DNA of 25,009 nucleotides from an uncultured bacterium (GCA_905216145.1 CAJMST010000027.1:1-25009), one strand, 5' to 3'. Shown: positions 14,385-22,375, counted from the first letter of the stretch. Numbers and translations are program-made. Notes: generated by a model not told the origin, from the sequence alone.

Positions 14385-16211
14385 CTATCCCATGACCGAC
14401 ATGGCGAGCAGCACCGCGGCGATGCAGTACGCCACACACGAGATCATGACGGCGATGACGTTCATGGCGGTGCCCGACGTGTTGAGGTCATGCTCGTCAC
14501 GCCAGAACAGCACCATCAGGTAAATCACGGCGCTCATGTTGCCAACTAGGCAAATGATGGCAGCGATATTAAAGCACCCGGTAAAGAGTTGCTCCTCAAA
14601 CATGGGCGCATCGGGGAACGCAGCGGTGCGCACCAGCTGGGCGCACAGGTAGGTCACGAGTGACAGAATCAGGCCCATGCCCGTGCTCTGGAAGAAGAAT
14701 CCCAGATACGGCTTGGGCTCGTCGTCGTGACCGTCATACTCCAGGAAGTAGTTCTTGACGAACGACACCATGCGCGAGGCCGCCAGCAGTACGAGCGGCA
14801 TGGCGCACATGGGGAACACCACCAGATGCGCGGAGCCGAGCGCCGTTCCCAGCACGGTCGCCATGATGCACGACGCGATGCCCCATACAACAACCCAGTA
14901 CTGGCGATGCACGAACCAGCTGAGCACGTTCGTCGAGTCGTCCGACGCGCTATCGCCCGAGCCGACACCGGCGATCTGCAGGTCCTCCTGGTGCTCCTCG
15001 GCGATAACGTCCATGGCGTCATCGAAGGTCACGATACCTAGGATGTGGCGGTTCTCGTCGCAGACAGGGATGGCAACCAGGTCGTACTTGGTCATCTCGT
15101 CCGTCACGTCTTCCTGGTCCTCGTCGGGCGACACATAGACCAGGTCGCGATAGGCCAGCTGTCCCAGCGTGGCATCGCGGTCAGCTACGATCAGCGTGCG
15201 CAGCGAAAGCACGCCCGTCAGCATGCCGCTCGGATCCTCGGTATAGACGTAGTAGACGCTCTCGAAGTCCTCGTCGAGCTCGCGAATCGCCTCGATGGCG
15301 TCACCGACCGTTGCCGTGGCGGGCAGGGAGACAAACTCCGAGGTCATGATGCGGCCGGCGGTGTTGTCCTCATACCCCAGCAGGTTACGAATCGCCTTCT
15401 CCTCCTTGACGCCCATCAGGCGCAGGAGCTTCTCGGCCTTCTCGTAATCGAGCTCGTCGATCAGGTCAGCTGCATCGTCCGGGTCCATCATGGCCAGCAT
15501 CGACGATGCGTCCGTGTCGGACAGGCCCTCGAGCATCTCGGTCATAAGCTCGTCGTCATCGAACTCCGAGATGGCCTCGGCGGCCTGGGCAGTATCGAGC
15601 TGCGCAAACACCTGCGCACGTAGGCGCGGGTCGAGCTGCTCGATAATGTCGGCGATGTCGGCAGGATGCAGCTCGCCAAGCGTCTTGTGCGACACCGAGA
15701 GTTGAATGTTCTTGGTCGAGCGGTCGAGCAGGTCCATGTAGGACCAAGCGATGATGTCCTCACTGAGCGGCTTGCCCAGGTGCTTCATAAAGCCTTCGAC
15801 GATATGCTCGAGCGCGGGGCTGATGGCGCGTAGCAGACCGCGGGCACCGACCTCGGCGCCCAGCAGGCGCAGCTGGTTTTCGCCCGACATGGAAAACTTG
15901 ATGTCGTTTACGCGCACGACCTTCATGCCCTGCGTGTCGACAATCTGCTTGTTGAGCACATCGCGGGCAAGCAAGAGTTCGGTCGGCTGCAGGTACGAAA
16001 AACGGATTTCGGTGGCCGACGTCTTAAGGTGTACACCCGTCTCGTCGATACGGTCGACCCATTTGCGCCAGCTGATCATAAACGGCGTCTTGCCGGGTCC
16101 GCGGAACGCGAGCGACGTCACGTGCGGAAAAACTTCGCCGGTAGCAATGCCAAAATCGTTCACAACGCCGAGCTTTTCGCCATCGACGTCCAAGACCGGC
16201 AATTTGAGCAT
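14385..16211 (-). CDS. MgtE-like magnesium transporter/sensor with PRC-barrel N-terminus
   Basis: 608 residues from the ATG at 16211; a TTG at 16229 is an alternative. Order: PRC-barrel (1-75, LPVLDVDGEKLGVV), a second PRC-like unit (about 85-140), MgtE_N superhelix (about 175-275, HPADIADIIEQLDP), a CBS pair (about 288-405), a plug-like helix (DVIAEEHQEDLQIAGVG) and five membrane spans (438-607). The cytosolic part matches MgtE Mg2+ sensing, with many acidic residues. The membrane part lacks the usual MgtE GGNAGTQ-type pore motif, so it may be a divergent channel or a regulatory partner of the NRAMP protein encoded 8 nt downstream. It is preceded by a leader ORF and a structured 5' region. 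Mg2+ control is inferred. Confidence 0.85.
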   Translation of the reverse strand: MLKLPVLDVDGEKLGVVNDFGIATGEVFPHVTSLAFRGPGKTPFMISWRKWVDRIDETGVHLKTSATEIRFSYLQPTELLLARDVLNKQIVDTQGMKVVRVNDIKFSMSGENQLRLLGAEVGARGLLRAISPALEHIVEGFMKHLGKPLSEDIIAWSYMDLLDRSTKNIQLSVSHKTLGELHPADIADIIEQLDPRLRAQVFAQLDTAQAAEAISEFDDDELMTEMLEGLSDTDASSMLAMMDPDDAADLIDELDYEKAEKLLRLMGVKEEKAIRNLLGYEDNTAGRIMTSEFVSLPATATVGDAIEAIRELDEDFESVYYVYTEDPSGMLTGVLSLRTLIVADRDATLGQLAYRDLVYVSPDEDQEDVTDEMTKYDLVAIPVCDENRHILGIVTFDDAMDVIAEEHQEDLQIAGVGSGDSASDDSTNVLSWFVHRQYWVVVWGIASCIMATVLGTALGSAHLVVFPMCAMPLVLLAASRMVSFVKNYFLEYDGHDDEPKPYLGFFFQSTGMGLILSLVTYLCAQLVRTAAFPDAPMFEEQLFTGCFNIAAIICLVGNMSAVIYLMVLFWRDEHDLNTSGTAMNVIAVMISCVAYCIAAVLLAMSVMG

Positions 16212-16212
16212 C

Positions 16213-16245
16213 TCACTCAGATAATTCAATGGTGCTCCCCATCAT
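16213..16245 (-). CDS. Ten-codon leader ORF before the MgtE-like gene
   Basis: ATGATG preceded by CCGGAGGAATT, the best ribosome binding site in the region, opens a frame reading M-M-G-S-T-I-E-L-S-E and a TGA stop. One base later comes the ATG of the MgtE-like protein (TGA-G-ATG), and its alternative TTG start lies inside the leader in another frame. The geometry fits termination-reinitiation coupling or a regulatory leader peptide. Expression is not proven. Confidence 0.5.
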   Translation of the reverse strand: MMGSTIELSE

Positions 16246-16249
16246 AATT

Positions 16250-16431
16250 CCTCCGGATGCGGCCGCGCGTGCGGCGTCCGGGGGCTTCTGGATATGTATA
16301 CGCATGCGCGGGCGGCACGCCGCTCGACGCTCACACCCCGTGCATGCGCAAAAAGCACCTGCATGGGGTCATCGACTGTATGGTCGAGGTTTGGATTTCA
16401 CCTGTAACCTTTCTCTTGACCCTCATTAACC
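16250..16431 (-). promoter_or_regulatory. Structured leader of the magnesium operon, riboswitch candidate
   Basis: On the minus strand GGGTCA/TGACCC (16417-16422 with 16366-16371) closes two inner stems, AGGTT/AACCT (16406-16410 with 16387-16391) and TCGAC/GTCGA (16383-16387 with 16372-16376), giving a three-way junction. The 10-bp hairpin 16335-16344/16360-16369 uses four of the same bases and excludes the closing stem. A last hairpin (16253-16281) pairs part of the GGAGG ribosome binding site. I do not recognise an M-box or other known riboswitch consensus. The 312-nt gap 16246-16557 also holds a promoter and a short repeat, and no gene. Confidence 0.5.
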
Positions 16432-16437
16432 GCAGTA

Positions 16438-16446
16438 ACTATAGCA
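16438..16446 (-). promoter_or_regulatory. Extended -10 promoter of the magnesium operon
   Basis: TGCTATAGT on the minus strand matches an extended -10 element (TGnTATAAT). The -35 region is weak. Transcription would start near 16431 and give a leader of about 186 nt to the leader ORF. Confidence 0.5.
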
Positions 16447-16526
16447 TCAGCATCGCCCTGCGGCATCGAATTTATGCGCTGCACATTGCAGGCATACCAA
16501 ACGCTGACGCATCCGTGACATAGCTG

Positions 16527-16543
16527 TTGGGGACGTTCTTAAA
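16527..16543 (+). repeat. Copy 1 of a 17-nt repeat (TTGGGGACGTTCTTAAA)
   Basis: It is identical to 24919-24935. Here it is followed by CCAATGACTA (16551-16560), the inverted form of TAGTCATTGG that precedes copy 2. It lies between the deacetylase-like stop and the magnesium operon promoter. Confidence 0.6.
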
Positions 16544-16557
16544 CGACTACCCAATGA

Positions 16558-17964
16558 CTACTCTGTGGTGTCGTCGTCCTCGGCAAGTTGGGGGAACACG
16601 GCGTCCTTGGGCATGGCGACCTTCGTCAACGAGGTGAGCTTTTTGCTCAGCGACGTGTCTGTCTTGACCAGGTCGCTGAGCGTCACGATCTTGTAGCCGT
16701 CGGCGACAAGGCCGTCGATAATCTGCGGCAGCGCCTCGAGTGTCTGCTCGGCGCATTCGTCTCTATCGGTGAGCAGCACGATATTGCCCGGCGTCACCGA
16801 ATCGAGCACCGTCGAGACTTGCTCGTCGGCACCGTTGAGCAGCCAGTCGCCCGAGTCAATATTCCACGAGACTACGGCGGAGACCAGGTCCATCGCATCA
16901 ATCCAGTTTTGCTCGTCAAAGGCAGCGTAGGGAGCACGCAGCAGCATCGTCTTCACGCCGGTCGTCGACTTAATCGCATCGGTGCCTTTCGTGATCTGTT
17001 CGCGTACCGCCTCACGGTCCTGACCCTTGAGCGAATCGTCGCTGTAGCTGTTGGATCCGATCTCGCATCCGGCATCGACAATCGCCTTGGCCGTGGCAGG
17101 CGAGGCCTCGGCCGCATCACCCGAAAGGAAGAACGTCGCGGTAACGCCCTTTTCCTTGAGCACCTGCAAGATCTGCTTGGTAGCGCCGCTCGGACCCTCG
17201 TCAAACGTCAGCGCCACGTACTTTTTGTTGCCCTTGGGCGCCACGCTGGCGCACGCAACGACGCAATCGGTGGCGGGCACAACCTCGCCGCGGTCTTGCG
17301 TCTTGCCCGACTGCTCACCAATCCACACCTCGGAGCGGCCCTGGACACCCCATGTCTGCACATACTCGATAGCGCCCGTACCCTCGACCTTGAGCTTGGG
17401 CTCGATAACCGTAGCCTGAACCTCGTGCTTCTCGTAGGTGTTACGGCCATCCTTGACCGTCACCTTCTCGCCGCCCTCAAGTTCGCGGCTATCCCATTTA
17501 CCCTGCTTCACGCGCTTGCCGTCGACCTTCACCGACAGCTTTTCGCCCCCATGGCGCTTGAGCACGCTGTCATCGACGGCCAGCAGGTCGCCTGCGTCGT
17601 AGGTGTCAGTCAACTCCTGGTCATCGATGAGATTCTGCAGCGTAGAGCCCACACGCACCGCGGTCTTCTGGCCGTTGAGCTCCACGTCCACACTGCGGTT
17701 GACGTAGCCCACGACGGCAGCGATAAACAGCACGAGCGCACAGCCCACGGCGATGAGCGCATAGGGCAGGCGAGACGAACGACGGGGTGTGCGGCTGTTG
17801 CCGATGCGCGCGCTGCGATCGCTAAAGCCGCGGCTATGGTTGAGATACATCGCGCCGGGCTTACGGTGACGCTTGCGCTGACCGCTGGGCAGCTGCCCCA
17901 GGTCGCGGCGCGCCGTCGGACGCGCACCCGAACGCCCGTTTAAGTTGGATCCGTTTTGGCGCAT
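16558..17964 (-). CDS. Polysaccharide deacetylase-like (NodB) protein with lost zinc histidines
   Basis: 468 residues, with GGGAGG 5 nt before the ATG. A basic cytoplasmic tail (1-65), one membrane anchor (67-88) and an extracellular beta-rich stalk (90-200) precede a NodB fold (about 245-435). Motif 1 is TFDEGP (D255, E256; usually TFDDGP). Motif 2, normally HxxxH and zinc-binding, is SNSYSDD (304-310) with no His. Motif 3 is RAPY (343-346), motif 4 is DSGDW (370-374), and motif 5 is LLTDRD instead of the usual LH. With both metal His and the motif 5 His missing it is probably not a working deacetylase, and may bind glycan instead. It is the last gene of a minus-strand series. Confidence 0.85.
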   Translation of the reverse strand: MRQNGSNLNGRSGARPTARRDLGQLPSGQRKRHRKPGAMYLNHSRGFSDRSARIGNSRTPRRSSRLPYALIAVGCALVLFIAAVVGYVNRSVDVELNGQKTAVRVGSTLQNLIDDQELTDTYDAGDLLAVDDSVLKRHGGEKLSVKVDGKRVKQGKWDSRELEGGEKVTVKDGRNTYEKHEVQATVIEPKLKVEGTGAIEYVQTWGVQGRSEVWIGEQSGKTQDRGEVVPATDCVVACASVAPKGNKKYVALTFDEGPSGATKQILQVLKEKGVTATFFLSGDAAEASPATAKAIVDAGCEIGSNSYSDDSLKGQDREAVREQITKGTDAIKSTTGVKTMLLRAPYAAFDEQNWIDAMDLVSAVVSWNIDSGDWLLNGADEQVSTVLDSVTPGNIVLLTDRDECAEQTLEALPQIIDGLVADGYKIVTLSDLVKTDTSLSKKLTSLTKVAMPKDAVFPQLAEDDDTTE

Positions 17965-17985
17965 GTGCCCTCCCCCATAAACACA

Positions 17986-18015
17986 GCAAGCCGGAGCAAC
18001 AGGTCTCCGGCTTGC
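17986..18015 (-). terminator. Hairpin after the PRC-barrel gene
   Basis: GCAAGCCGGAG (17986-17996) and CTCCGGCTTGC (18005-18015) form a perfect 11-bp stem. On the minus strand it is followed by TGTGTTTATG, a weak T tract. It lies in the leader of the deacetylase-like gene and may attenuate read-through. Confidence 0.55.
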
Positions 18016-18036
18016 CTCCCATCATTTGGTACGTCG

Positions 18037-18792
18037 CTATTTTGTAGCTTTTGACGAGCCTCCGCTCGCCTTTTGGTATTCGTCCTTAAAGGCCTTGAAC
18101 ATGCCGCGCGTCTTGCCGAGCTGCTTGCCCAGTGCGCGACTGCCCTTGTCCACGGCAACCGATCCCTTGTCGTCGAGCACCTTGGCGCCCTTTTTGACCT
18201 TGTCGCCCACCACGACGCTGGCCTCGGCGGCCTTGGCAGCCGCACCGCCCGAATACCCGAGCGACTTGACCTCGTCCGAAACAATCATCGCGCCGTCCGC
18301 ATAGCCGCGCAGCATCGTCGGCGGCACCTGCGTGTCACCAACCAAAACACTCGAAGCAGCACCGGCGGTCACATAGAATGCCTGCACGATGCCCGAGCGT
18401 GGCTTGAACTCCACGTCCGAGCAATAGCCCACGACGTCGCCCGATTCCGTGCGCACGTCCATACCGACCCAGATGATGCAATCGTCCAGGTTGATGTCGA
18501 GGCGCTTGGCGGCGGCGGCATCGTAGGTGCCCTTGACGTCATCGACCGCGATGGCGCCCTCGTAGACACCAATGGCGTCGAGCGCTACGAATCGGTCGGG
18601 GCGCTCGATCATGCCCGCGATATCGGACTGGCGGACCATAAAGCCGACCACGCGCGTACCGCCCGGGGTAAAGACCGGAAAGTGAATCTTTCCGAGCTTT
18701 TTAGGGCTGCGCGGCGTGCCGTCCTTTTTGGTGCGCTTGTCCTCGGTAGGCTTGCGATAGATCTTGGCACCGACAAAATCCCCGGCGCGCAT
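18037..18792 (-). CDS. PRC-barrel domain protein
   Basis: 251 residues. Two PRC-barrel-like units are visible (about 30-90 and 105-170). The first holds VVGFMVRQSDIAGMIER and the second ESGDVVGYCSDVEFKPRSG, the usual strand pattern with a G-D turn. The C-terminus (about 185-251) is Ala/Lys-rich and helical. PRC-barrels occur in the ribosome maturation factor RimM, photosynthetic reaction centre H subunits and sporulation proteins, so no enzyme activity is implied. The start ATG shares its A with the TAA of the preceding YtxH gene (TAATG), so the two are coupled. Confidence 0.82.
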   Translation of the reverse strand: MRAGDFVGAKIYRKPTEDKRTKKDGTPRSPKKLGKIHFPVFTPGGTRVVGFMVRQSDIAGMIERPDRFVALDAIGVYEGAIAVDDVKGTYDAAAAKRLDINLDDCIIWVGMDVRTESGDVVGYCSDVEFKPRSGIVQAFYVTAGAASSVLVGDTQVPPTMLRGYADGAMIVSDEVKSLGYSGGAAAKAAEASVVVGDKVKKGAKVLDDKGSVAVDKGSRALGKQLGKTRGMFKAFKDEYQKASGGSSKATK

Positions 18793-19181
18793 TATGCCTC
18801 GGTCGAGGGCTCCACAGCCTCGGTATCAGCCTCGACGGCGTTCTCGACCACGACGTCGGCGGCAGGCGTCACGTTGCCGCCCGAAATGGCGTCGTTGAGC
18901 TGCTCGCGCAGCTGGTCCATGCGCTCGCGGGCCAGGTCGACCTTGGCGCGCAGATCGTCGGTCTTGGCGTCGACCATCGGGCCAAAGTCATTCACCGCAG
19001 CACGGGCCTCCTCGGCGCTGTGCTCGTAGGTGTCGCGCATATTGTCCCAGGCGTCGTTGGCGATATCGGCAGCCATGGCGCGGGTCTCGGCGCCCGAGCG
19101 CGGGGCCAGAGCAACGCCGACAATAGCGCCGGCAGCGGCACCAAAAAGTGCGCCGGAGACAAAGCTGAAAGTCTTACCCAT
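18792..19181 (-). CDS. YtxH-domain protein
   Basis: 129 residues. The ATG at 19181 is preferred: GGAGAGGA precedes it, and the standard YtxH opening (MGKTFSFVSGALFGAAAGAIVGV) follows directly, with a Gly/Ala-rich membrane helix at about 6-26 and the LAPRSG motif after it. The rest is amphipathic helix (about 35-100) and an acidic Val/Glu tail. YtxH proteins are small membrane-anchored proteins linked to general stress in Gram-positives. It is coupled by one shared base to the PRC-barrel gene. A perfect TATAAT box lies about 50 nt upstream. Confidence 0.85.
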   Translation of the reverse strand: MGKTFSFVSGALFGAAAGAIVGVALAPRSGAETRAMAADIANDAWDNMRDTYEHSAEEARAAVNDFGPMVDAKTDDLRAKVDLARERMDQLREQLNDAISGGNVTPAADVVVENAVEADTEAVEPSTEA

Positions 19182-19198
19182 GATCATTCCTCTCCTGC

Positions 19199-19238
19199 GG
19201 GCACGTCGGTGCCCACCGTTTGAATGCTGTCCATTATA
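19199..19238 (-). promoter_or_regulatory. Promoter and leader hairpin of ytxH
   Basis: TATAAT on the minus strand (19233-19238) is a consensus -10 box with a weak -35. The leader then forms GGGCAC-CGAC-GTGCCC (19199-19214) just before the ribosome binding site. Confidence 0.55.
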
Positions 19239-19317
19239 CCCGCAGCGCATCACTTGCCGCTCCGCTCATCTGCGTACGGCAAAGGCGCAGGTACGTGATG
19301 GTGATAAACGCGTAGGC

Positions 19318-20148
19318 CTACTCTTGGGGCATAGCCGGCATGGCCACCGTGGCACCCGGGTCCTCGCCGGCGCCGTCCACGAGCGGCAGGCCACCCTCAT
19401 GCGCCGATCCAGTCGGAGCCGTTGCCGCGCCGCCGAAGACGGCCGCGGAGACCTCGTGATTCTCGACAACCGCGCCCTCGGTATCAATCGCCACCTGGGG
19501 CTCGTCATCAAAGCTGGGAACGCCCTGGGGCTCAGCTGCCGGCTCGGCGGCCGCATCGACAACGGAATCGACGTCGGCGTCCGCAGGAGCATCGCCCTCG
19601 GCCGCATCCTCGGCAACGTCCTCGCCATTCGCGGCGGCGACGGCCTCGTGCGGATCCTTGCCCTCGGCCTCGGCACGCATGCCCAAAACCAGGTTGCGCA
19701 GGCCCGCGACCGTACCGTCCACGTCGGGAGTCGGCTGGTCGGCGTGCAGGTAGGCCCAATCCATCATGAAGGTGGCAGATGACAGCGCACCGATGGCCAG
19801 CGCATCGTCGGGACACGAAAGCTCAACCTCAAAGACGCGCTCGTCATGCTCGCTCACGCGGGTGCGGCCGCACGAGATGCTGCCGGCAAGACCGGTCTCG
19901 TTCATGAGCTCGACCGTCACGTGCTCCAGCAGGTGGCAGAGCTCGGTCTGGCCCATGCAATCCTGGAACTCGCGACCGGAATCACCCAGGCACAAGTGCT
20001 TGGCAATCGCAGGCACCAGGTAATACACGCGCGCCGTGGCCTCGATATCCTCCGAGGTCATGAGCGGCATGCCGGGGTTCACCAGCACATGCGCGCAAAT
20101 CTTGTCCTCGCTGACGGTGACCTTAAGGATGTTGAACAGGCCTGCCAT
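19318..20148 (-). CDS. Protein resembling the N-terminal domain of cyanophycin synthetase, with acidic tail
   Basis: 276 residues. The first 160 form a compact domain containing ELCHLLEHVTVEL (69-81) followed by GSISCGRTR (89-97) and an FEVEL strand. This order and spacing resemble the N-terminal domain of cyanophycin synthetase CphA (H-x-x-EHVALELQ then GFGRTR). No ATP-grasp or Mur ligase domain follows, and the remaining 115 residues are a low-complexity Ala/Glu/Asp/Pro tail. It is therefore a stand-alone homologue of unknown function, not a synthetase. GGGAGAG lies just before the ATG. It is 24 nt downstream of the CorC-type gene, so probably in its operon. Homology is by motif recognition only. 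Confidence 0.65.
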   Translation of the reverse strand: MAGLFNILKVTVSEDKICAHVLVNPGMPLMTSEDIEATARVYYLVPAIAKHLCLGDSGREFQDCMGQTELCHLLEHVTVELMNETGLAGSISCGRTRVSEHDERVFEVELSCPDDALAIGALSSATFMMDWAYLHADQPTPDVDGTVAGLRNLVLGMRAEAEGKDPHEAVAAANGEDVAEDAAEGDAPADADVDSVVDAAAEPAAEPQGVPSFDDEPQVAIDTEGAVVENHEVSAAVFGGAATAPTGSAHEGGLPLVDGAGEDPGATVAMPAMPQE

Positions 20149-20172
20149 AACTCTCCCTTGCTCTTCCTTGCC

Positions 20173-21546
20173 CTACTCGTCGCCGTCGTGCGGGTCCGCA
20201 GAGCCCGCACCCGACGCCACCGGCTTATCTGCCAAAGGCTCGGAATCCTTCTTATCGGTTTCGGCCGGAGCGATCACGCGAATGAGCGAGATGCGCTGGC
20301 CACGCATCGACTGCACCTTGAACTTGTACCCCGCAACCTCAAACACCTCTCCGATGTCGGGCACCGAGTCGCAAAGCTCCAAAATCCAGCCGGCGATGGT
20401 CTCATAATCATCGCTTTCCTCGAGCGGCCAACCAAGCTCAATCGCGTCATCGCACGAAAAACGCCCATCGACGAGCCACTCGCGGCGCGAAAGGCGCGTG
20501 AGATACTTGTTGTCGGGGTCGAACTCGTCCTCGATCTCGCCGACGATCTCCTCGACGATGTCCTCGATGGTGATGATGCCGGCCGTGCCGCCGTACTCGT
20601 CCACGACCACCACGATCTGGTCGTGCGAGGTCTGCATCTCGGACAGCAGCGGCAGGATGTCCTTGGTGTCGGGCACAAAGGTGGCGTCGCGCAGGTAATC
20701 GGCAATGGGCTGGTCGCCCTTGCCGTCGAGCGCGGGTTGAATCAGGTCCTTGATGTGCGCGATGCCGGCGACGTTGTCGGGGTCCTCATGATAGACGGGG
20801 ATGCGGCTAAAGCCGGTCTGGCGCATGGTGGACAGCACGTCGGCGACCGTCTCGTCGTCCTCGCACATGGTGGTGTCCACGCGCGGCACCATGACCTCAC
20901 GGGCAACGGTGTCGCCCAGGTCAAAGATCTCGTGGATCATGCGCTTTTCCTCGTCGAGCAGGTCGTCCTGCTCCGAGACCATGTACTTGATCTCTTCCTC
21001 CGAGACGTTTTGGCGATCATCGGCGCTCTTGATGCGCAGGATGCGGGCCAGGCCATCGGAGCAAGCGCCGGTCAGCCACACGAGCGGACGGGCGATCTTT
21101 TGGAAAAATGACAACGGTCCCACGACCTGCTTGGATACGCCCTCGGCATTGGCCAGGCCGATGCGCTTGGGCACAAGCTCGCCAATCACGATGGACACGA
21201 AGGCGACCGCGACGGTGATGATGACCGGCGCCAGGCCGCGCGCGATGGCGGAGAGCGGCGCGATGCCAAAGCTCATGAGCCACGTGGCGAGCGGGTCGGA
21301 CAGACTCGTCGAGGCGACGGCGGACGAGGCGAAGCCCACGAGCGTAATGGCAACCTGGATGGTGGCGAGCAGCTGGTCGGAGTCGGCAGCCAGCTTAATG
21401 GCACGCTCGGCGCGCTTGTCGCCTTCCTCGGCCTCGTGCTCCAGCACGGCGCGCTTGGCCGTGGTGAGCGCCATCTCGGACATAGAGAAGTAGCCGTTGA
21501 TGAGGGTCAAAACGAGGGTGGTGATAAGGGAGATGGTTATGTCCAT
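20173..21546 (-). CDS. CNNM/CorC-type membrane protein with CBS pair (hemolysin C family)
   Basis: 457 residues from the ATG at 21546; longer starts run into the preceding gene, although no strong ribosome binding site is seen. The CNNM membrane domain covers about 1-180 (SMSEMALTTAKRA, GELVPKRIGLANAE). A CBS pair covers about 218-338, with MVPRVD, FSRIPVY and the signature VVVVDEYGGTAGIITIEDI. A CorC_HlyC domain (about 350-435) and an acidic tail end the protein. The family exports or senses Mg2+/Co2+, and the hemolysin label is historical. It lies between a hemolysin III family gene and the CphA-N-like gene. With the MgtE-like and NRMT genes nearby, the window holds three magnesium-related proteins. 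Confidence 0.92.
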   Translation of the reverse strand: MDITISLITTLVLTLINGYFSMSEMALTTAKRAVLEHEAEEGDKRAERAIKLAADSDQLLATIQVAITLVGFASSAVASTSLSDPLATWLMSFGIAPLSAIARGLAPVIITVAVAFVSIVIGELVPKRIGLANAEGVSKQVVGPLSFFQKIARPLVWLTGACSDGLARILRIKSADDRQNVSEEEIKYMVSEQDDLLDEEKRMIHEIFDLGDTVAREVMVPRVDTTMCEDDETVADVLSTMRQTGFSRIPVYHEDPDNVAGIAHIKDLIQPALDGKGDQPIADYLRDATFVPDTKDILPLLSEMQTSHDQIVVVVDEYGGTAGIITIEDIVEEIVGEIEDEFDPDNKYLTRLSRREWLVDGRFSCDDAIELGWPLEESDDYETIAGWILELCDSVPDIGEVFEVAGYKFKVQSMRGQRISLIRVIAPAETDKKDSEPLADKPVASGAGSADPHDGDE

Positions 21547-21656
21547 CGGGAGTTTCTCGAACCTCCAAGATTCGGGACGTCGGATTAAAACGTTGACGGC
21601 GGATACGGCAATTGCGCCGGCGCCCAAACAAGGACGCGAGCGCGCAGGCGTGGTCG

Positions 21657-22340
21657 CTAGATTACGAAGAGGATCACCGCCATGAACTGGAAGATACTGC
21701 CGGCGAGCACCCACAGGTGGAACACGCTGTGCAGGTAGCGCACGTTTTTGGCGATATAGAACGGCACGCCCGCGGTGTAGCACACGCCGCCGACGGCGAG
21801 CAGGGCAAGTGCCACGGGGTTGAGCAGCGCCACAAGTTCGGGCAGCTTAAAGACAACGAGCCAGCCCATCAGCAGGTAGACCAGGCCGCTTACCCAGTGC
21901 GGTTGACGCTCGCGTAGGAAGCACTCGAGGGCGATGCCGATAATGGCGATGGCCCATACGGCAAAGAACAGCGCAGGGCCGCCGTCGTTTGCGAGCGTGA
22001 TAAGGCAAAACGGCGTATAGCTGCCGGCTATGAGCAGGTAGATGCAGCTGTGGTCGATGATGCGAAACACGCGCTTGGCGCGCGCGGGCTGAATCGCGTG
22101 GTAGAGCGTGGAGGCTAGGTATTCGAGAATAATGCTGACACCATAGACAATCGCCGCGGCCATGTGGGCCGGGCCTCCGCCGCGCAGGGCAGCGAATACG
22201 ATCAGGAGCACCAGGCCCGCGATACCCAGCAGGCAGCCGACACCATGGGTGACGGAGTTCATGATCTCCTCGCCCACCGTGTAGTGTGGAACGGCCGCGG
22301 TCTTGGGTCGCGGCTTAGAACTGTCGCTCGAATCGGACAT
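21657..22340 (-). CDS. Hemolysin III family (PAQR/YqfA-like) membrane protein
   Basis: 227 residues from the ATG at 22340 (233 from an ATG at 22358, where GGAGG would abut the start codon). Seven membrane spans carry the family motifs NSVTHGVG, STLYHA, DHSCIYLLIAGSYTPF and HSVFHLWVLAG, including the Asp and His residues that bind zinc in the PAQR superfamily. Bacterial members are of uncertain function; lipid or membrane homeostasis is proposed. It is the first gene of a minus-strand operon with the CorC-type gene about 110 nt downstream, and has a plausible promoter. Confidence 0.92.
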   Translation of the reverse strand: MSDSSDSSKPRPKTAAVPHYTVGEEIMNSVTHGVGCLLGIAGLVLLIVFAALRGGGPAHMAAAIVYGVSIILEYLASTLYHAIQPARAKRVFRIIDHSCIYLLIAGSYTPFCLITLANDGGPALFFAVWAIAIIGIALECFLRERQPHWVSGLVYLLMGWLVVFKLPELVALLNPVALALLAVGGVCYTAGVPFYIAKNVRYLHSVFHLWVLAGSIFQFMAVILFVI

Positions 22341-22375
22341 GCCGGTTACATCCTCCAACGTAAAGAGTTCTCAAC

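Noticed and set aside
16246..16431. M-box (ykoK) magnesium riboswitch
   Set aside because: I could not find the conserved M-box core segments in the order expected. A covariance-model search with the Rfam M-box model would decide.
16588..17943. 451-codon plus-strand frame opposite the deacetylase-like gene
   Set aside because: Composition is that of an antisense shadow; the minus-strand frame has a ribosome binding site, membrane anchor and NodB motifs.
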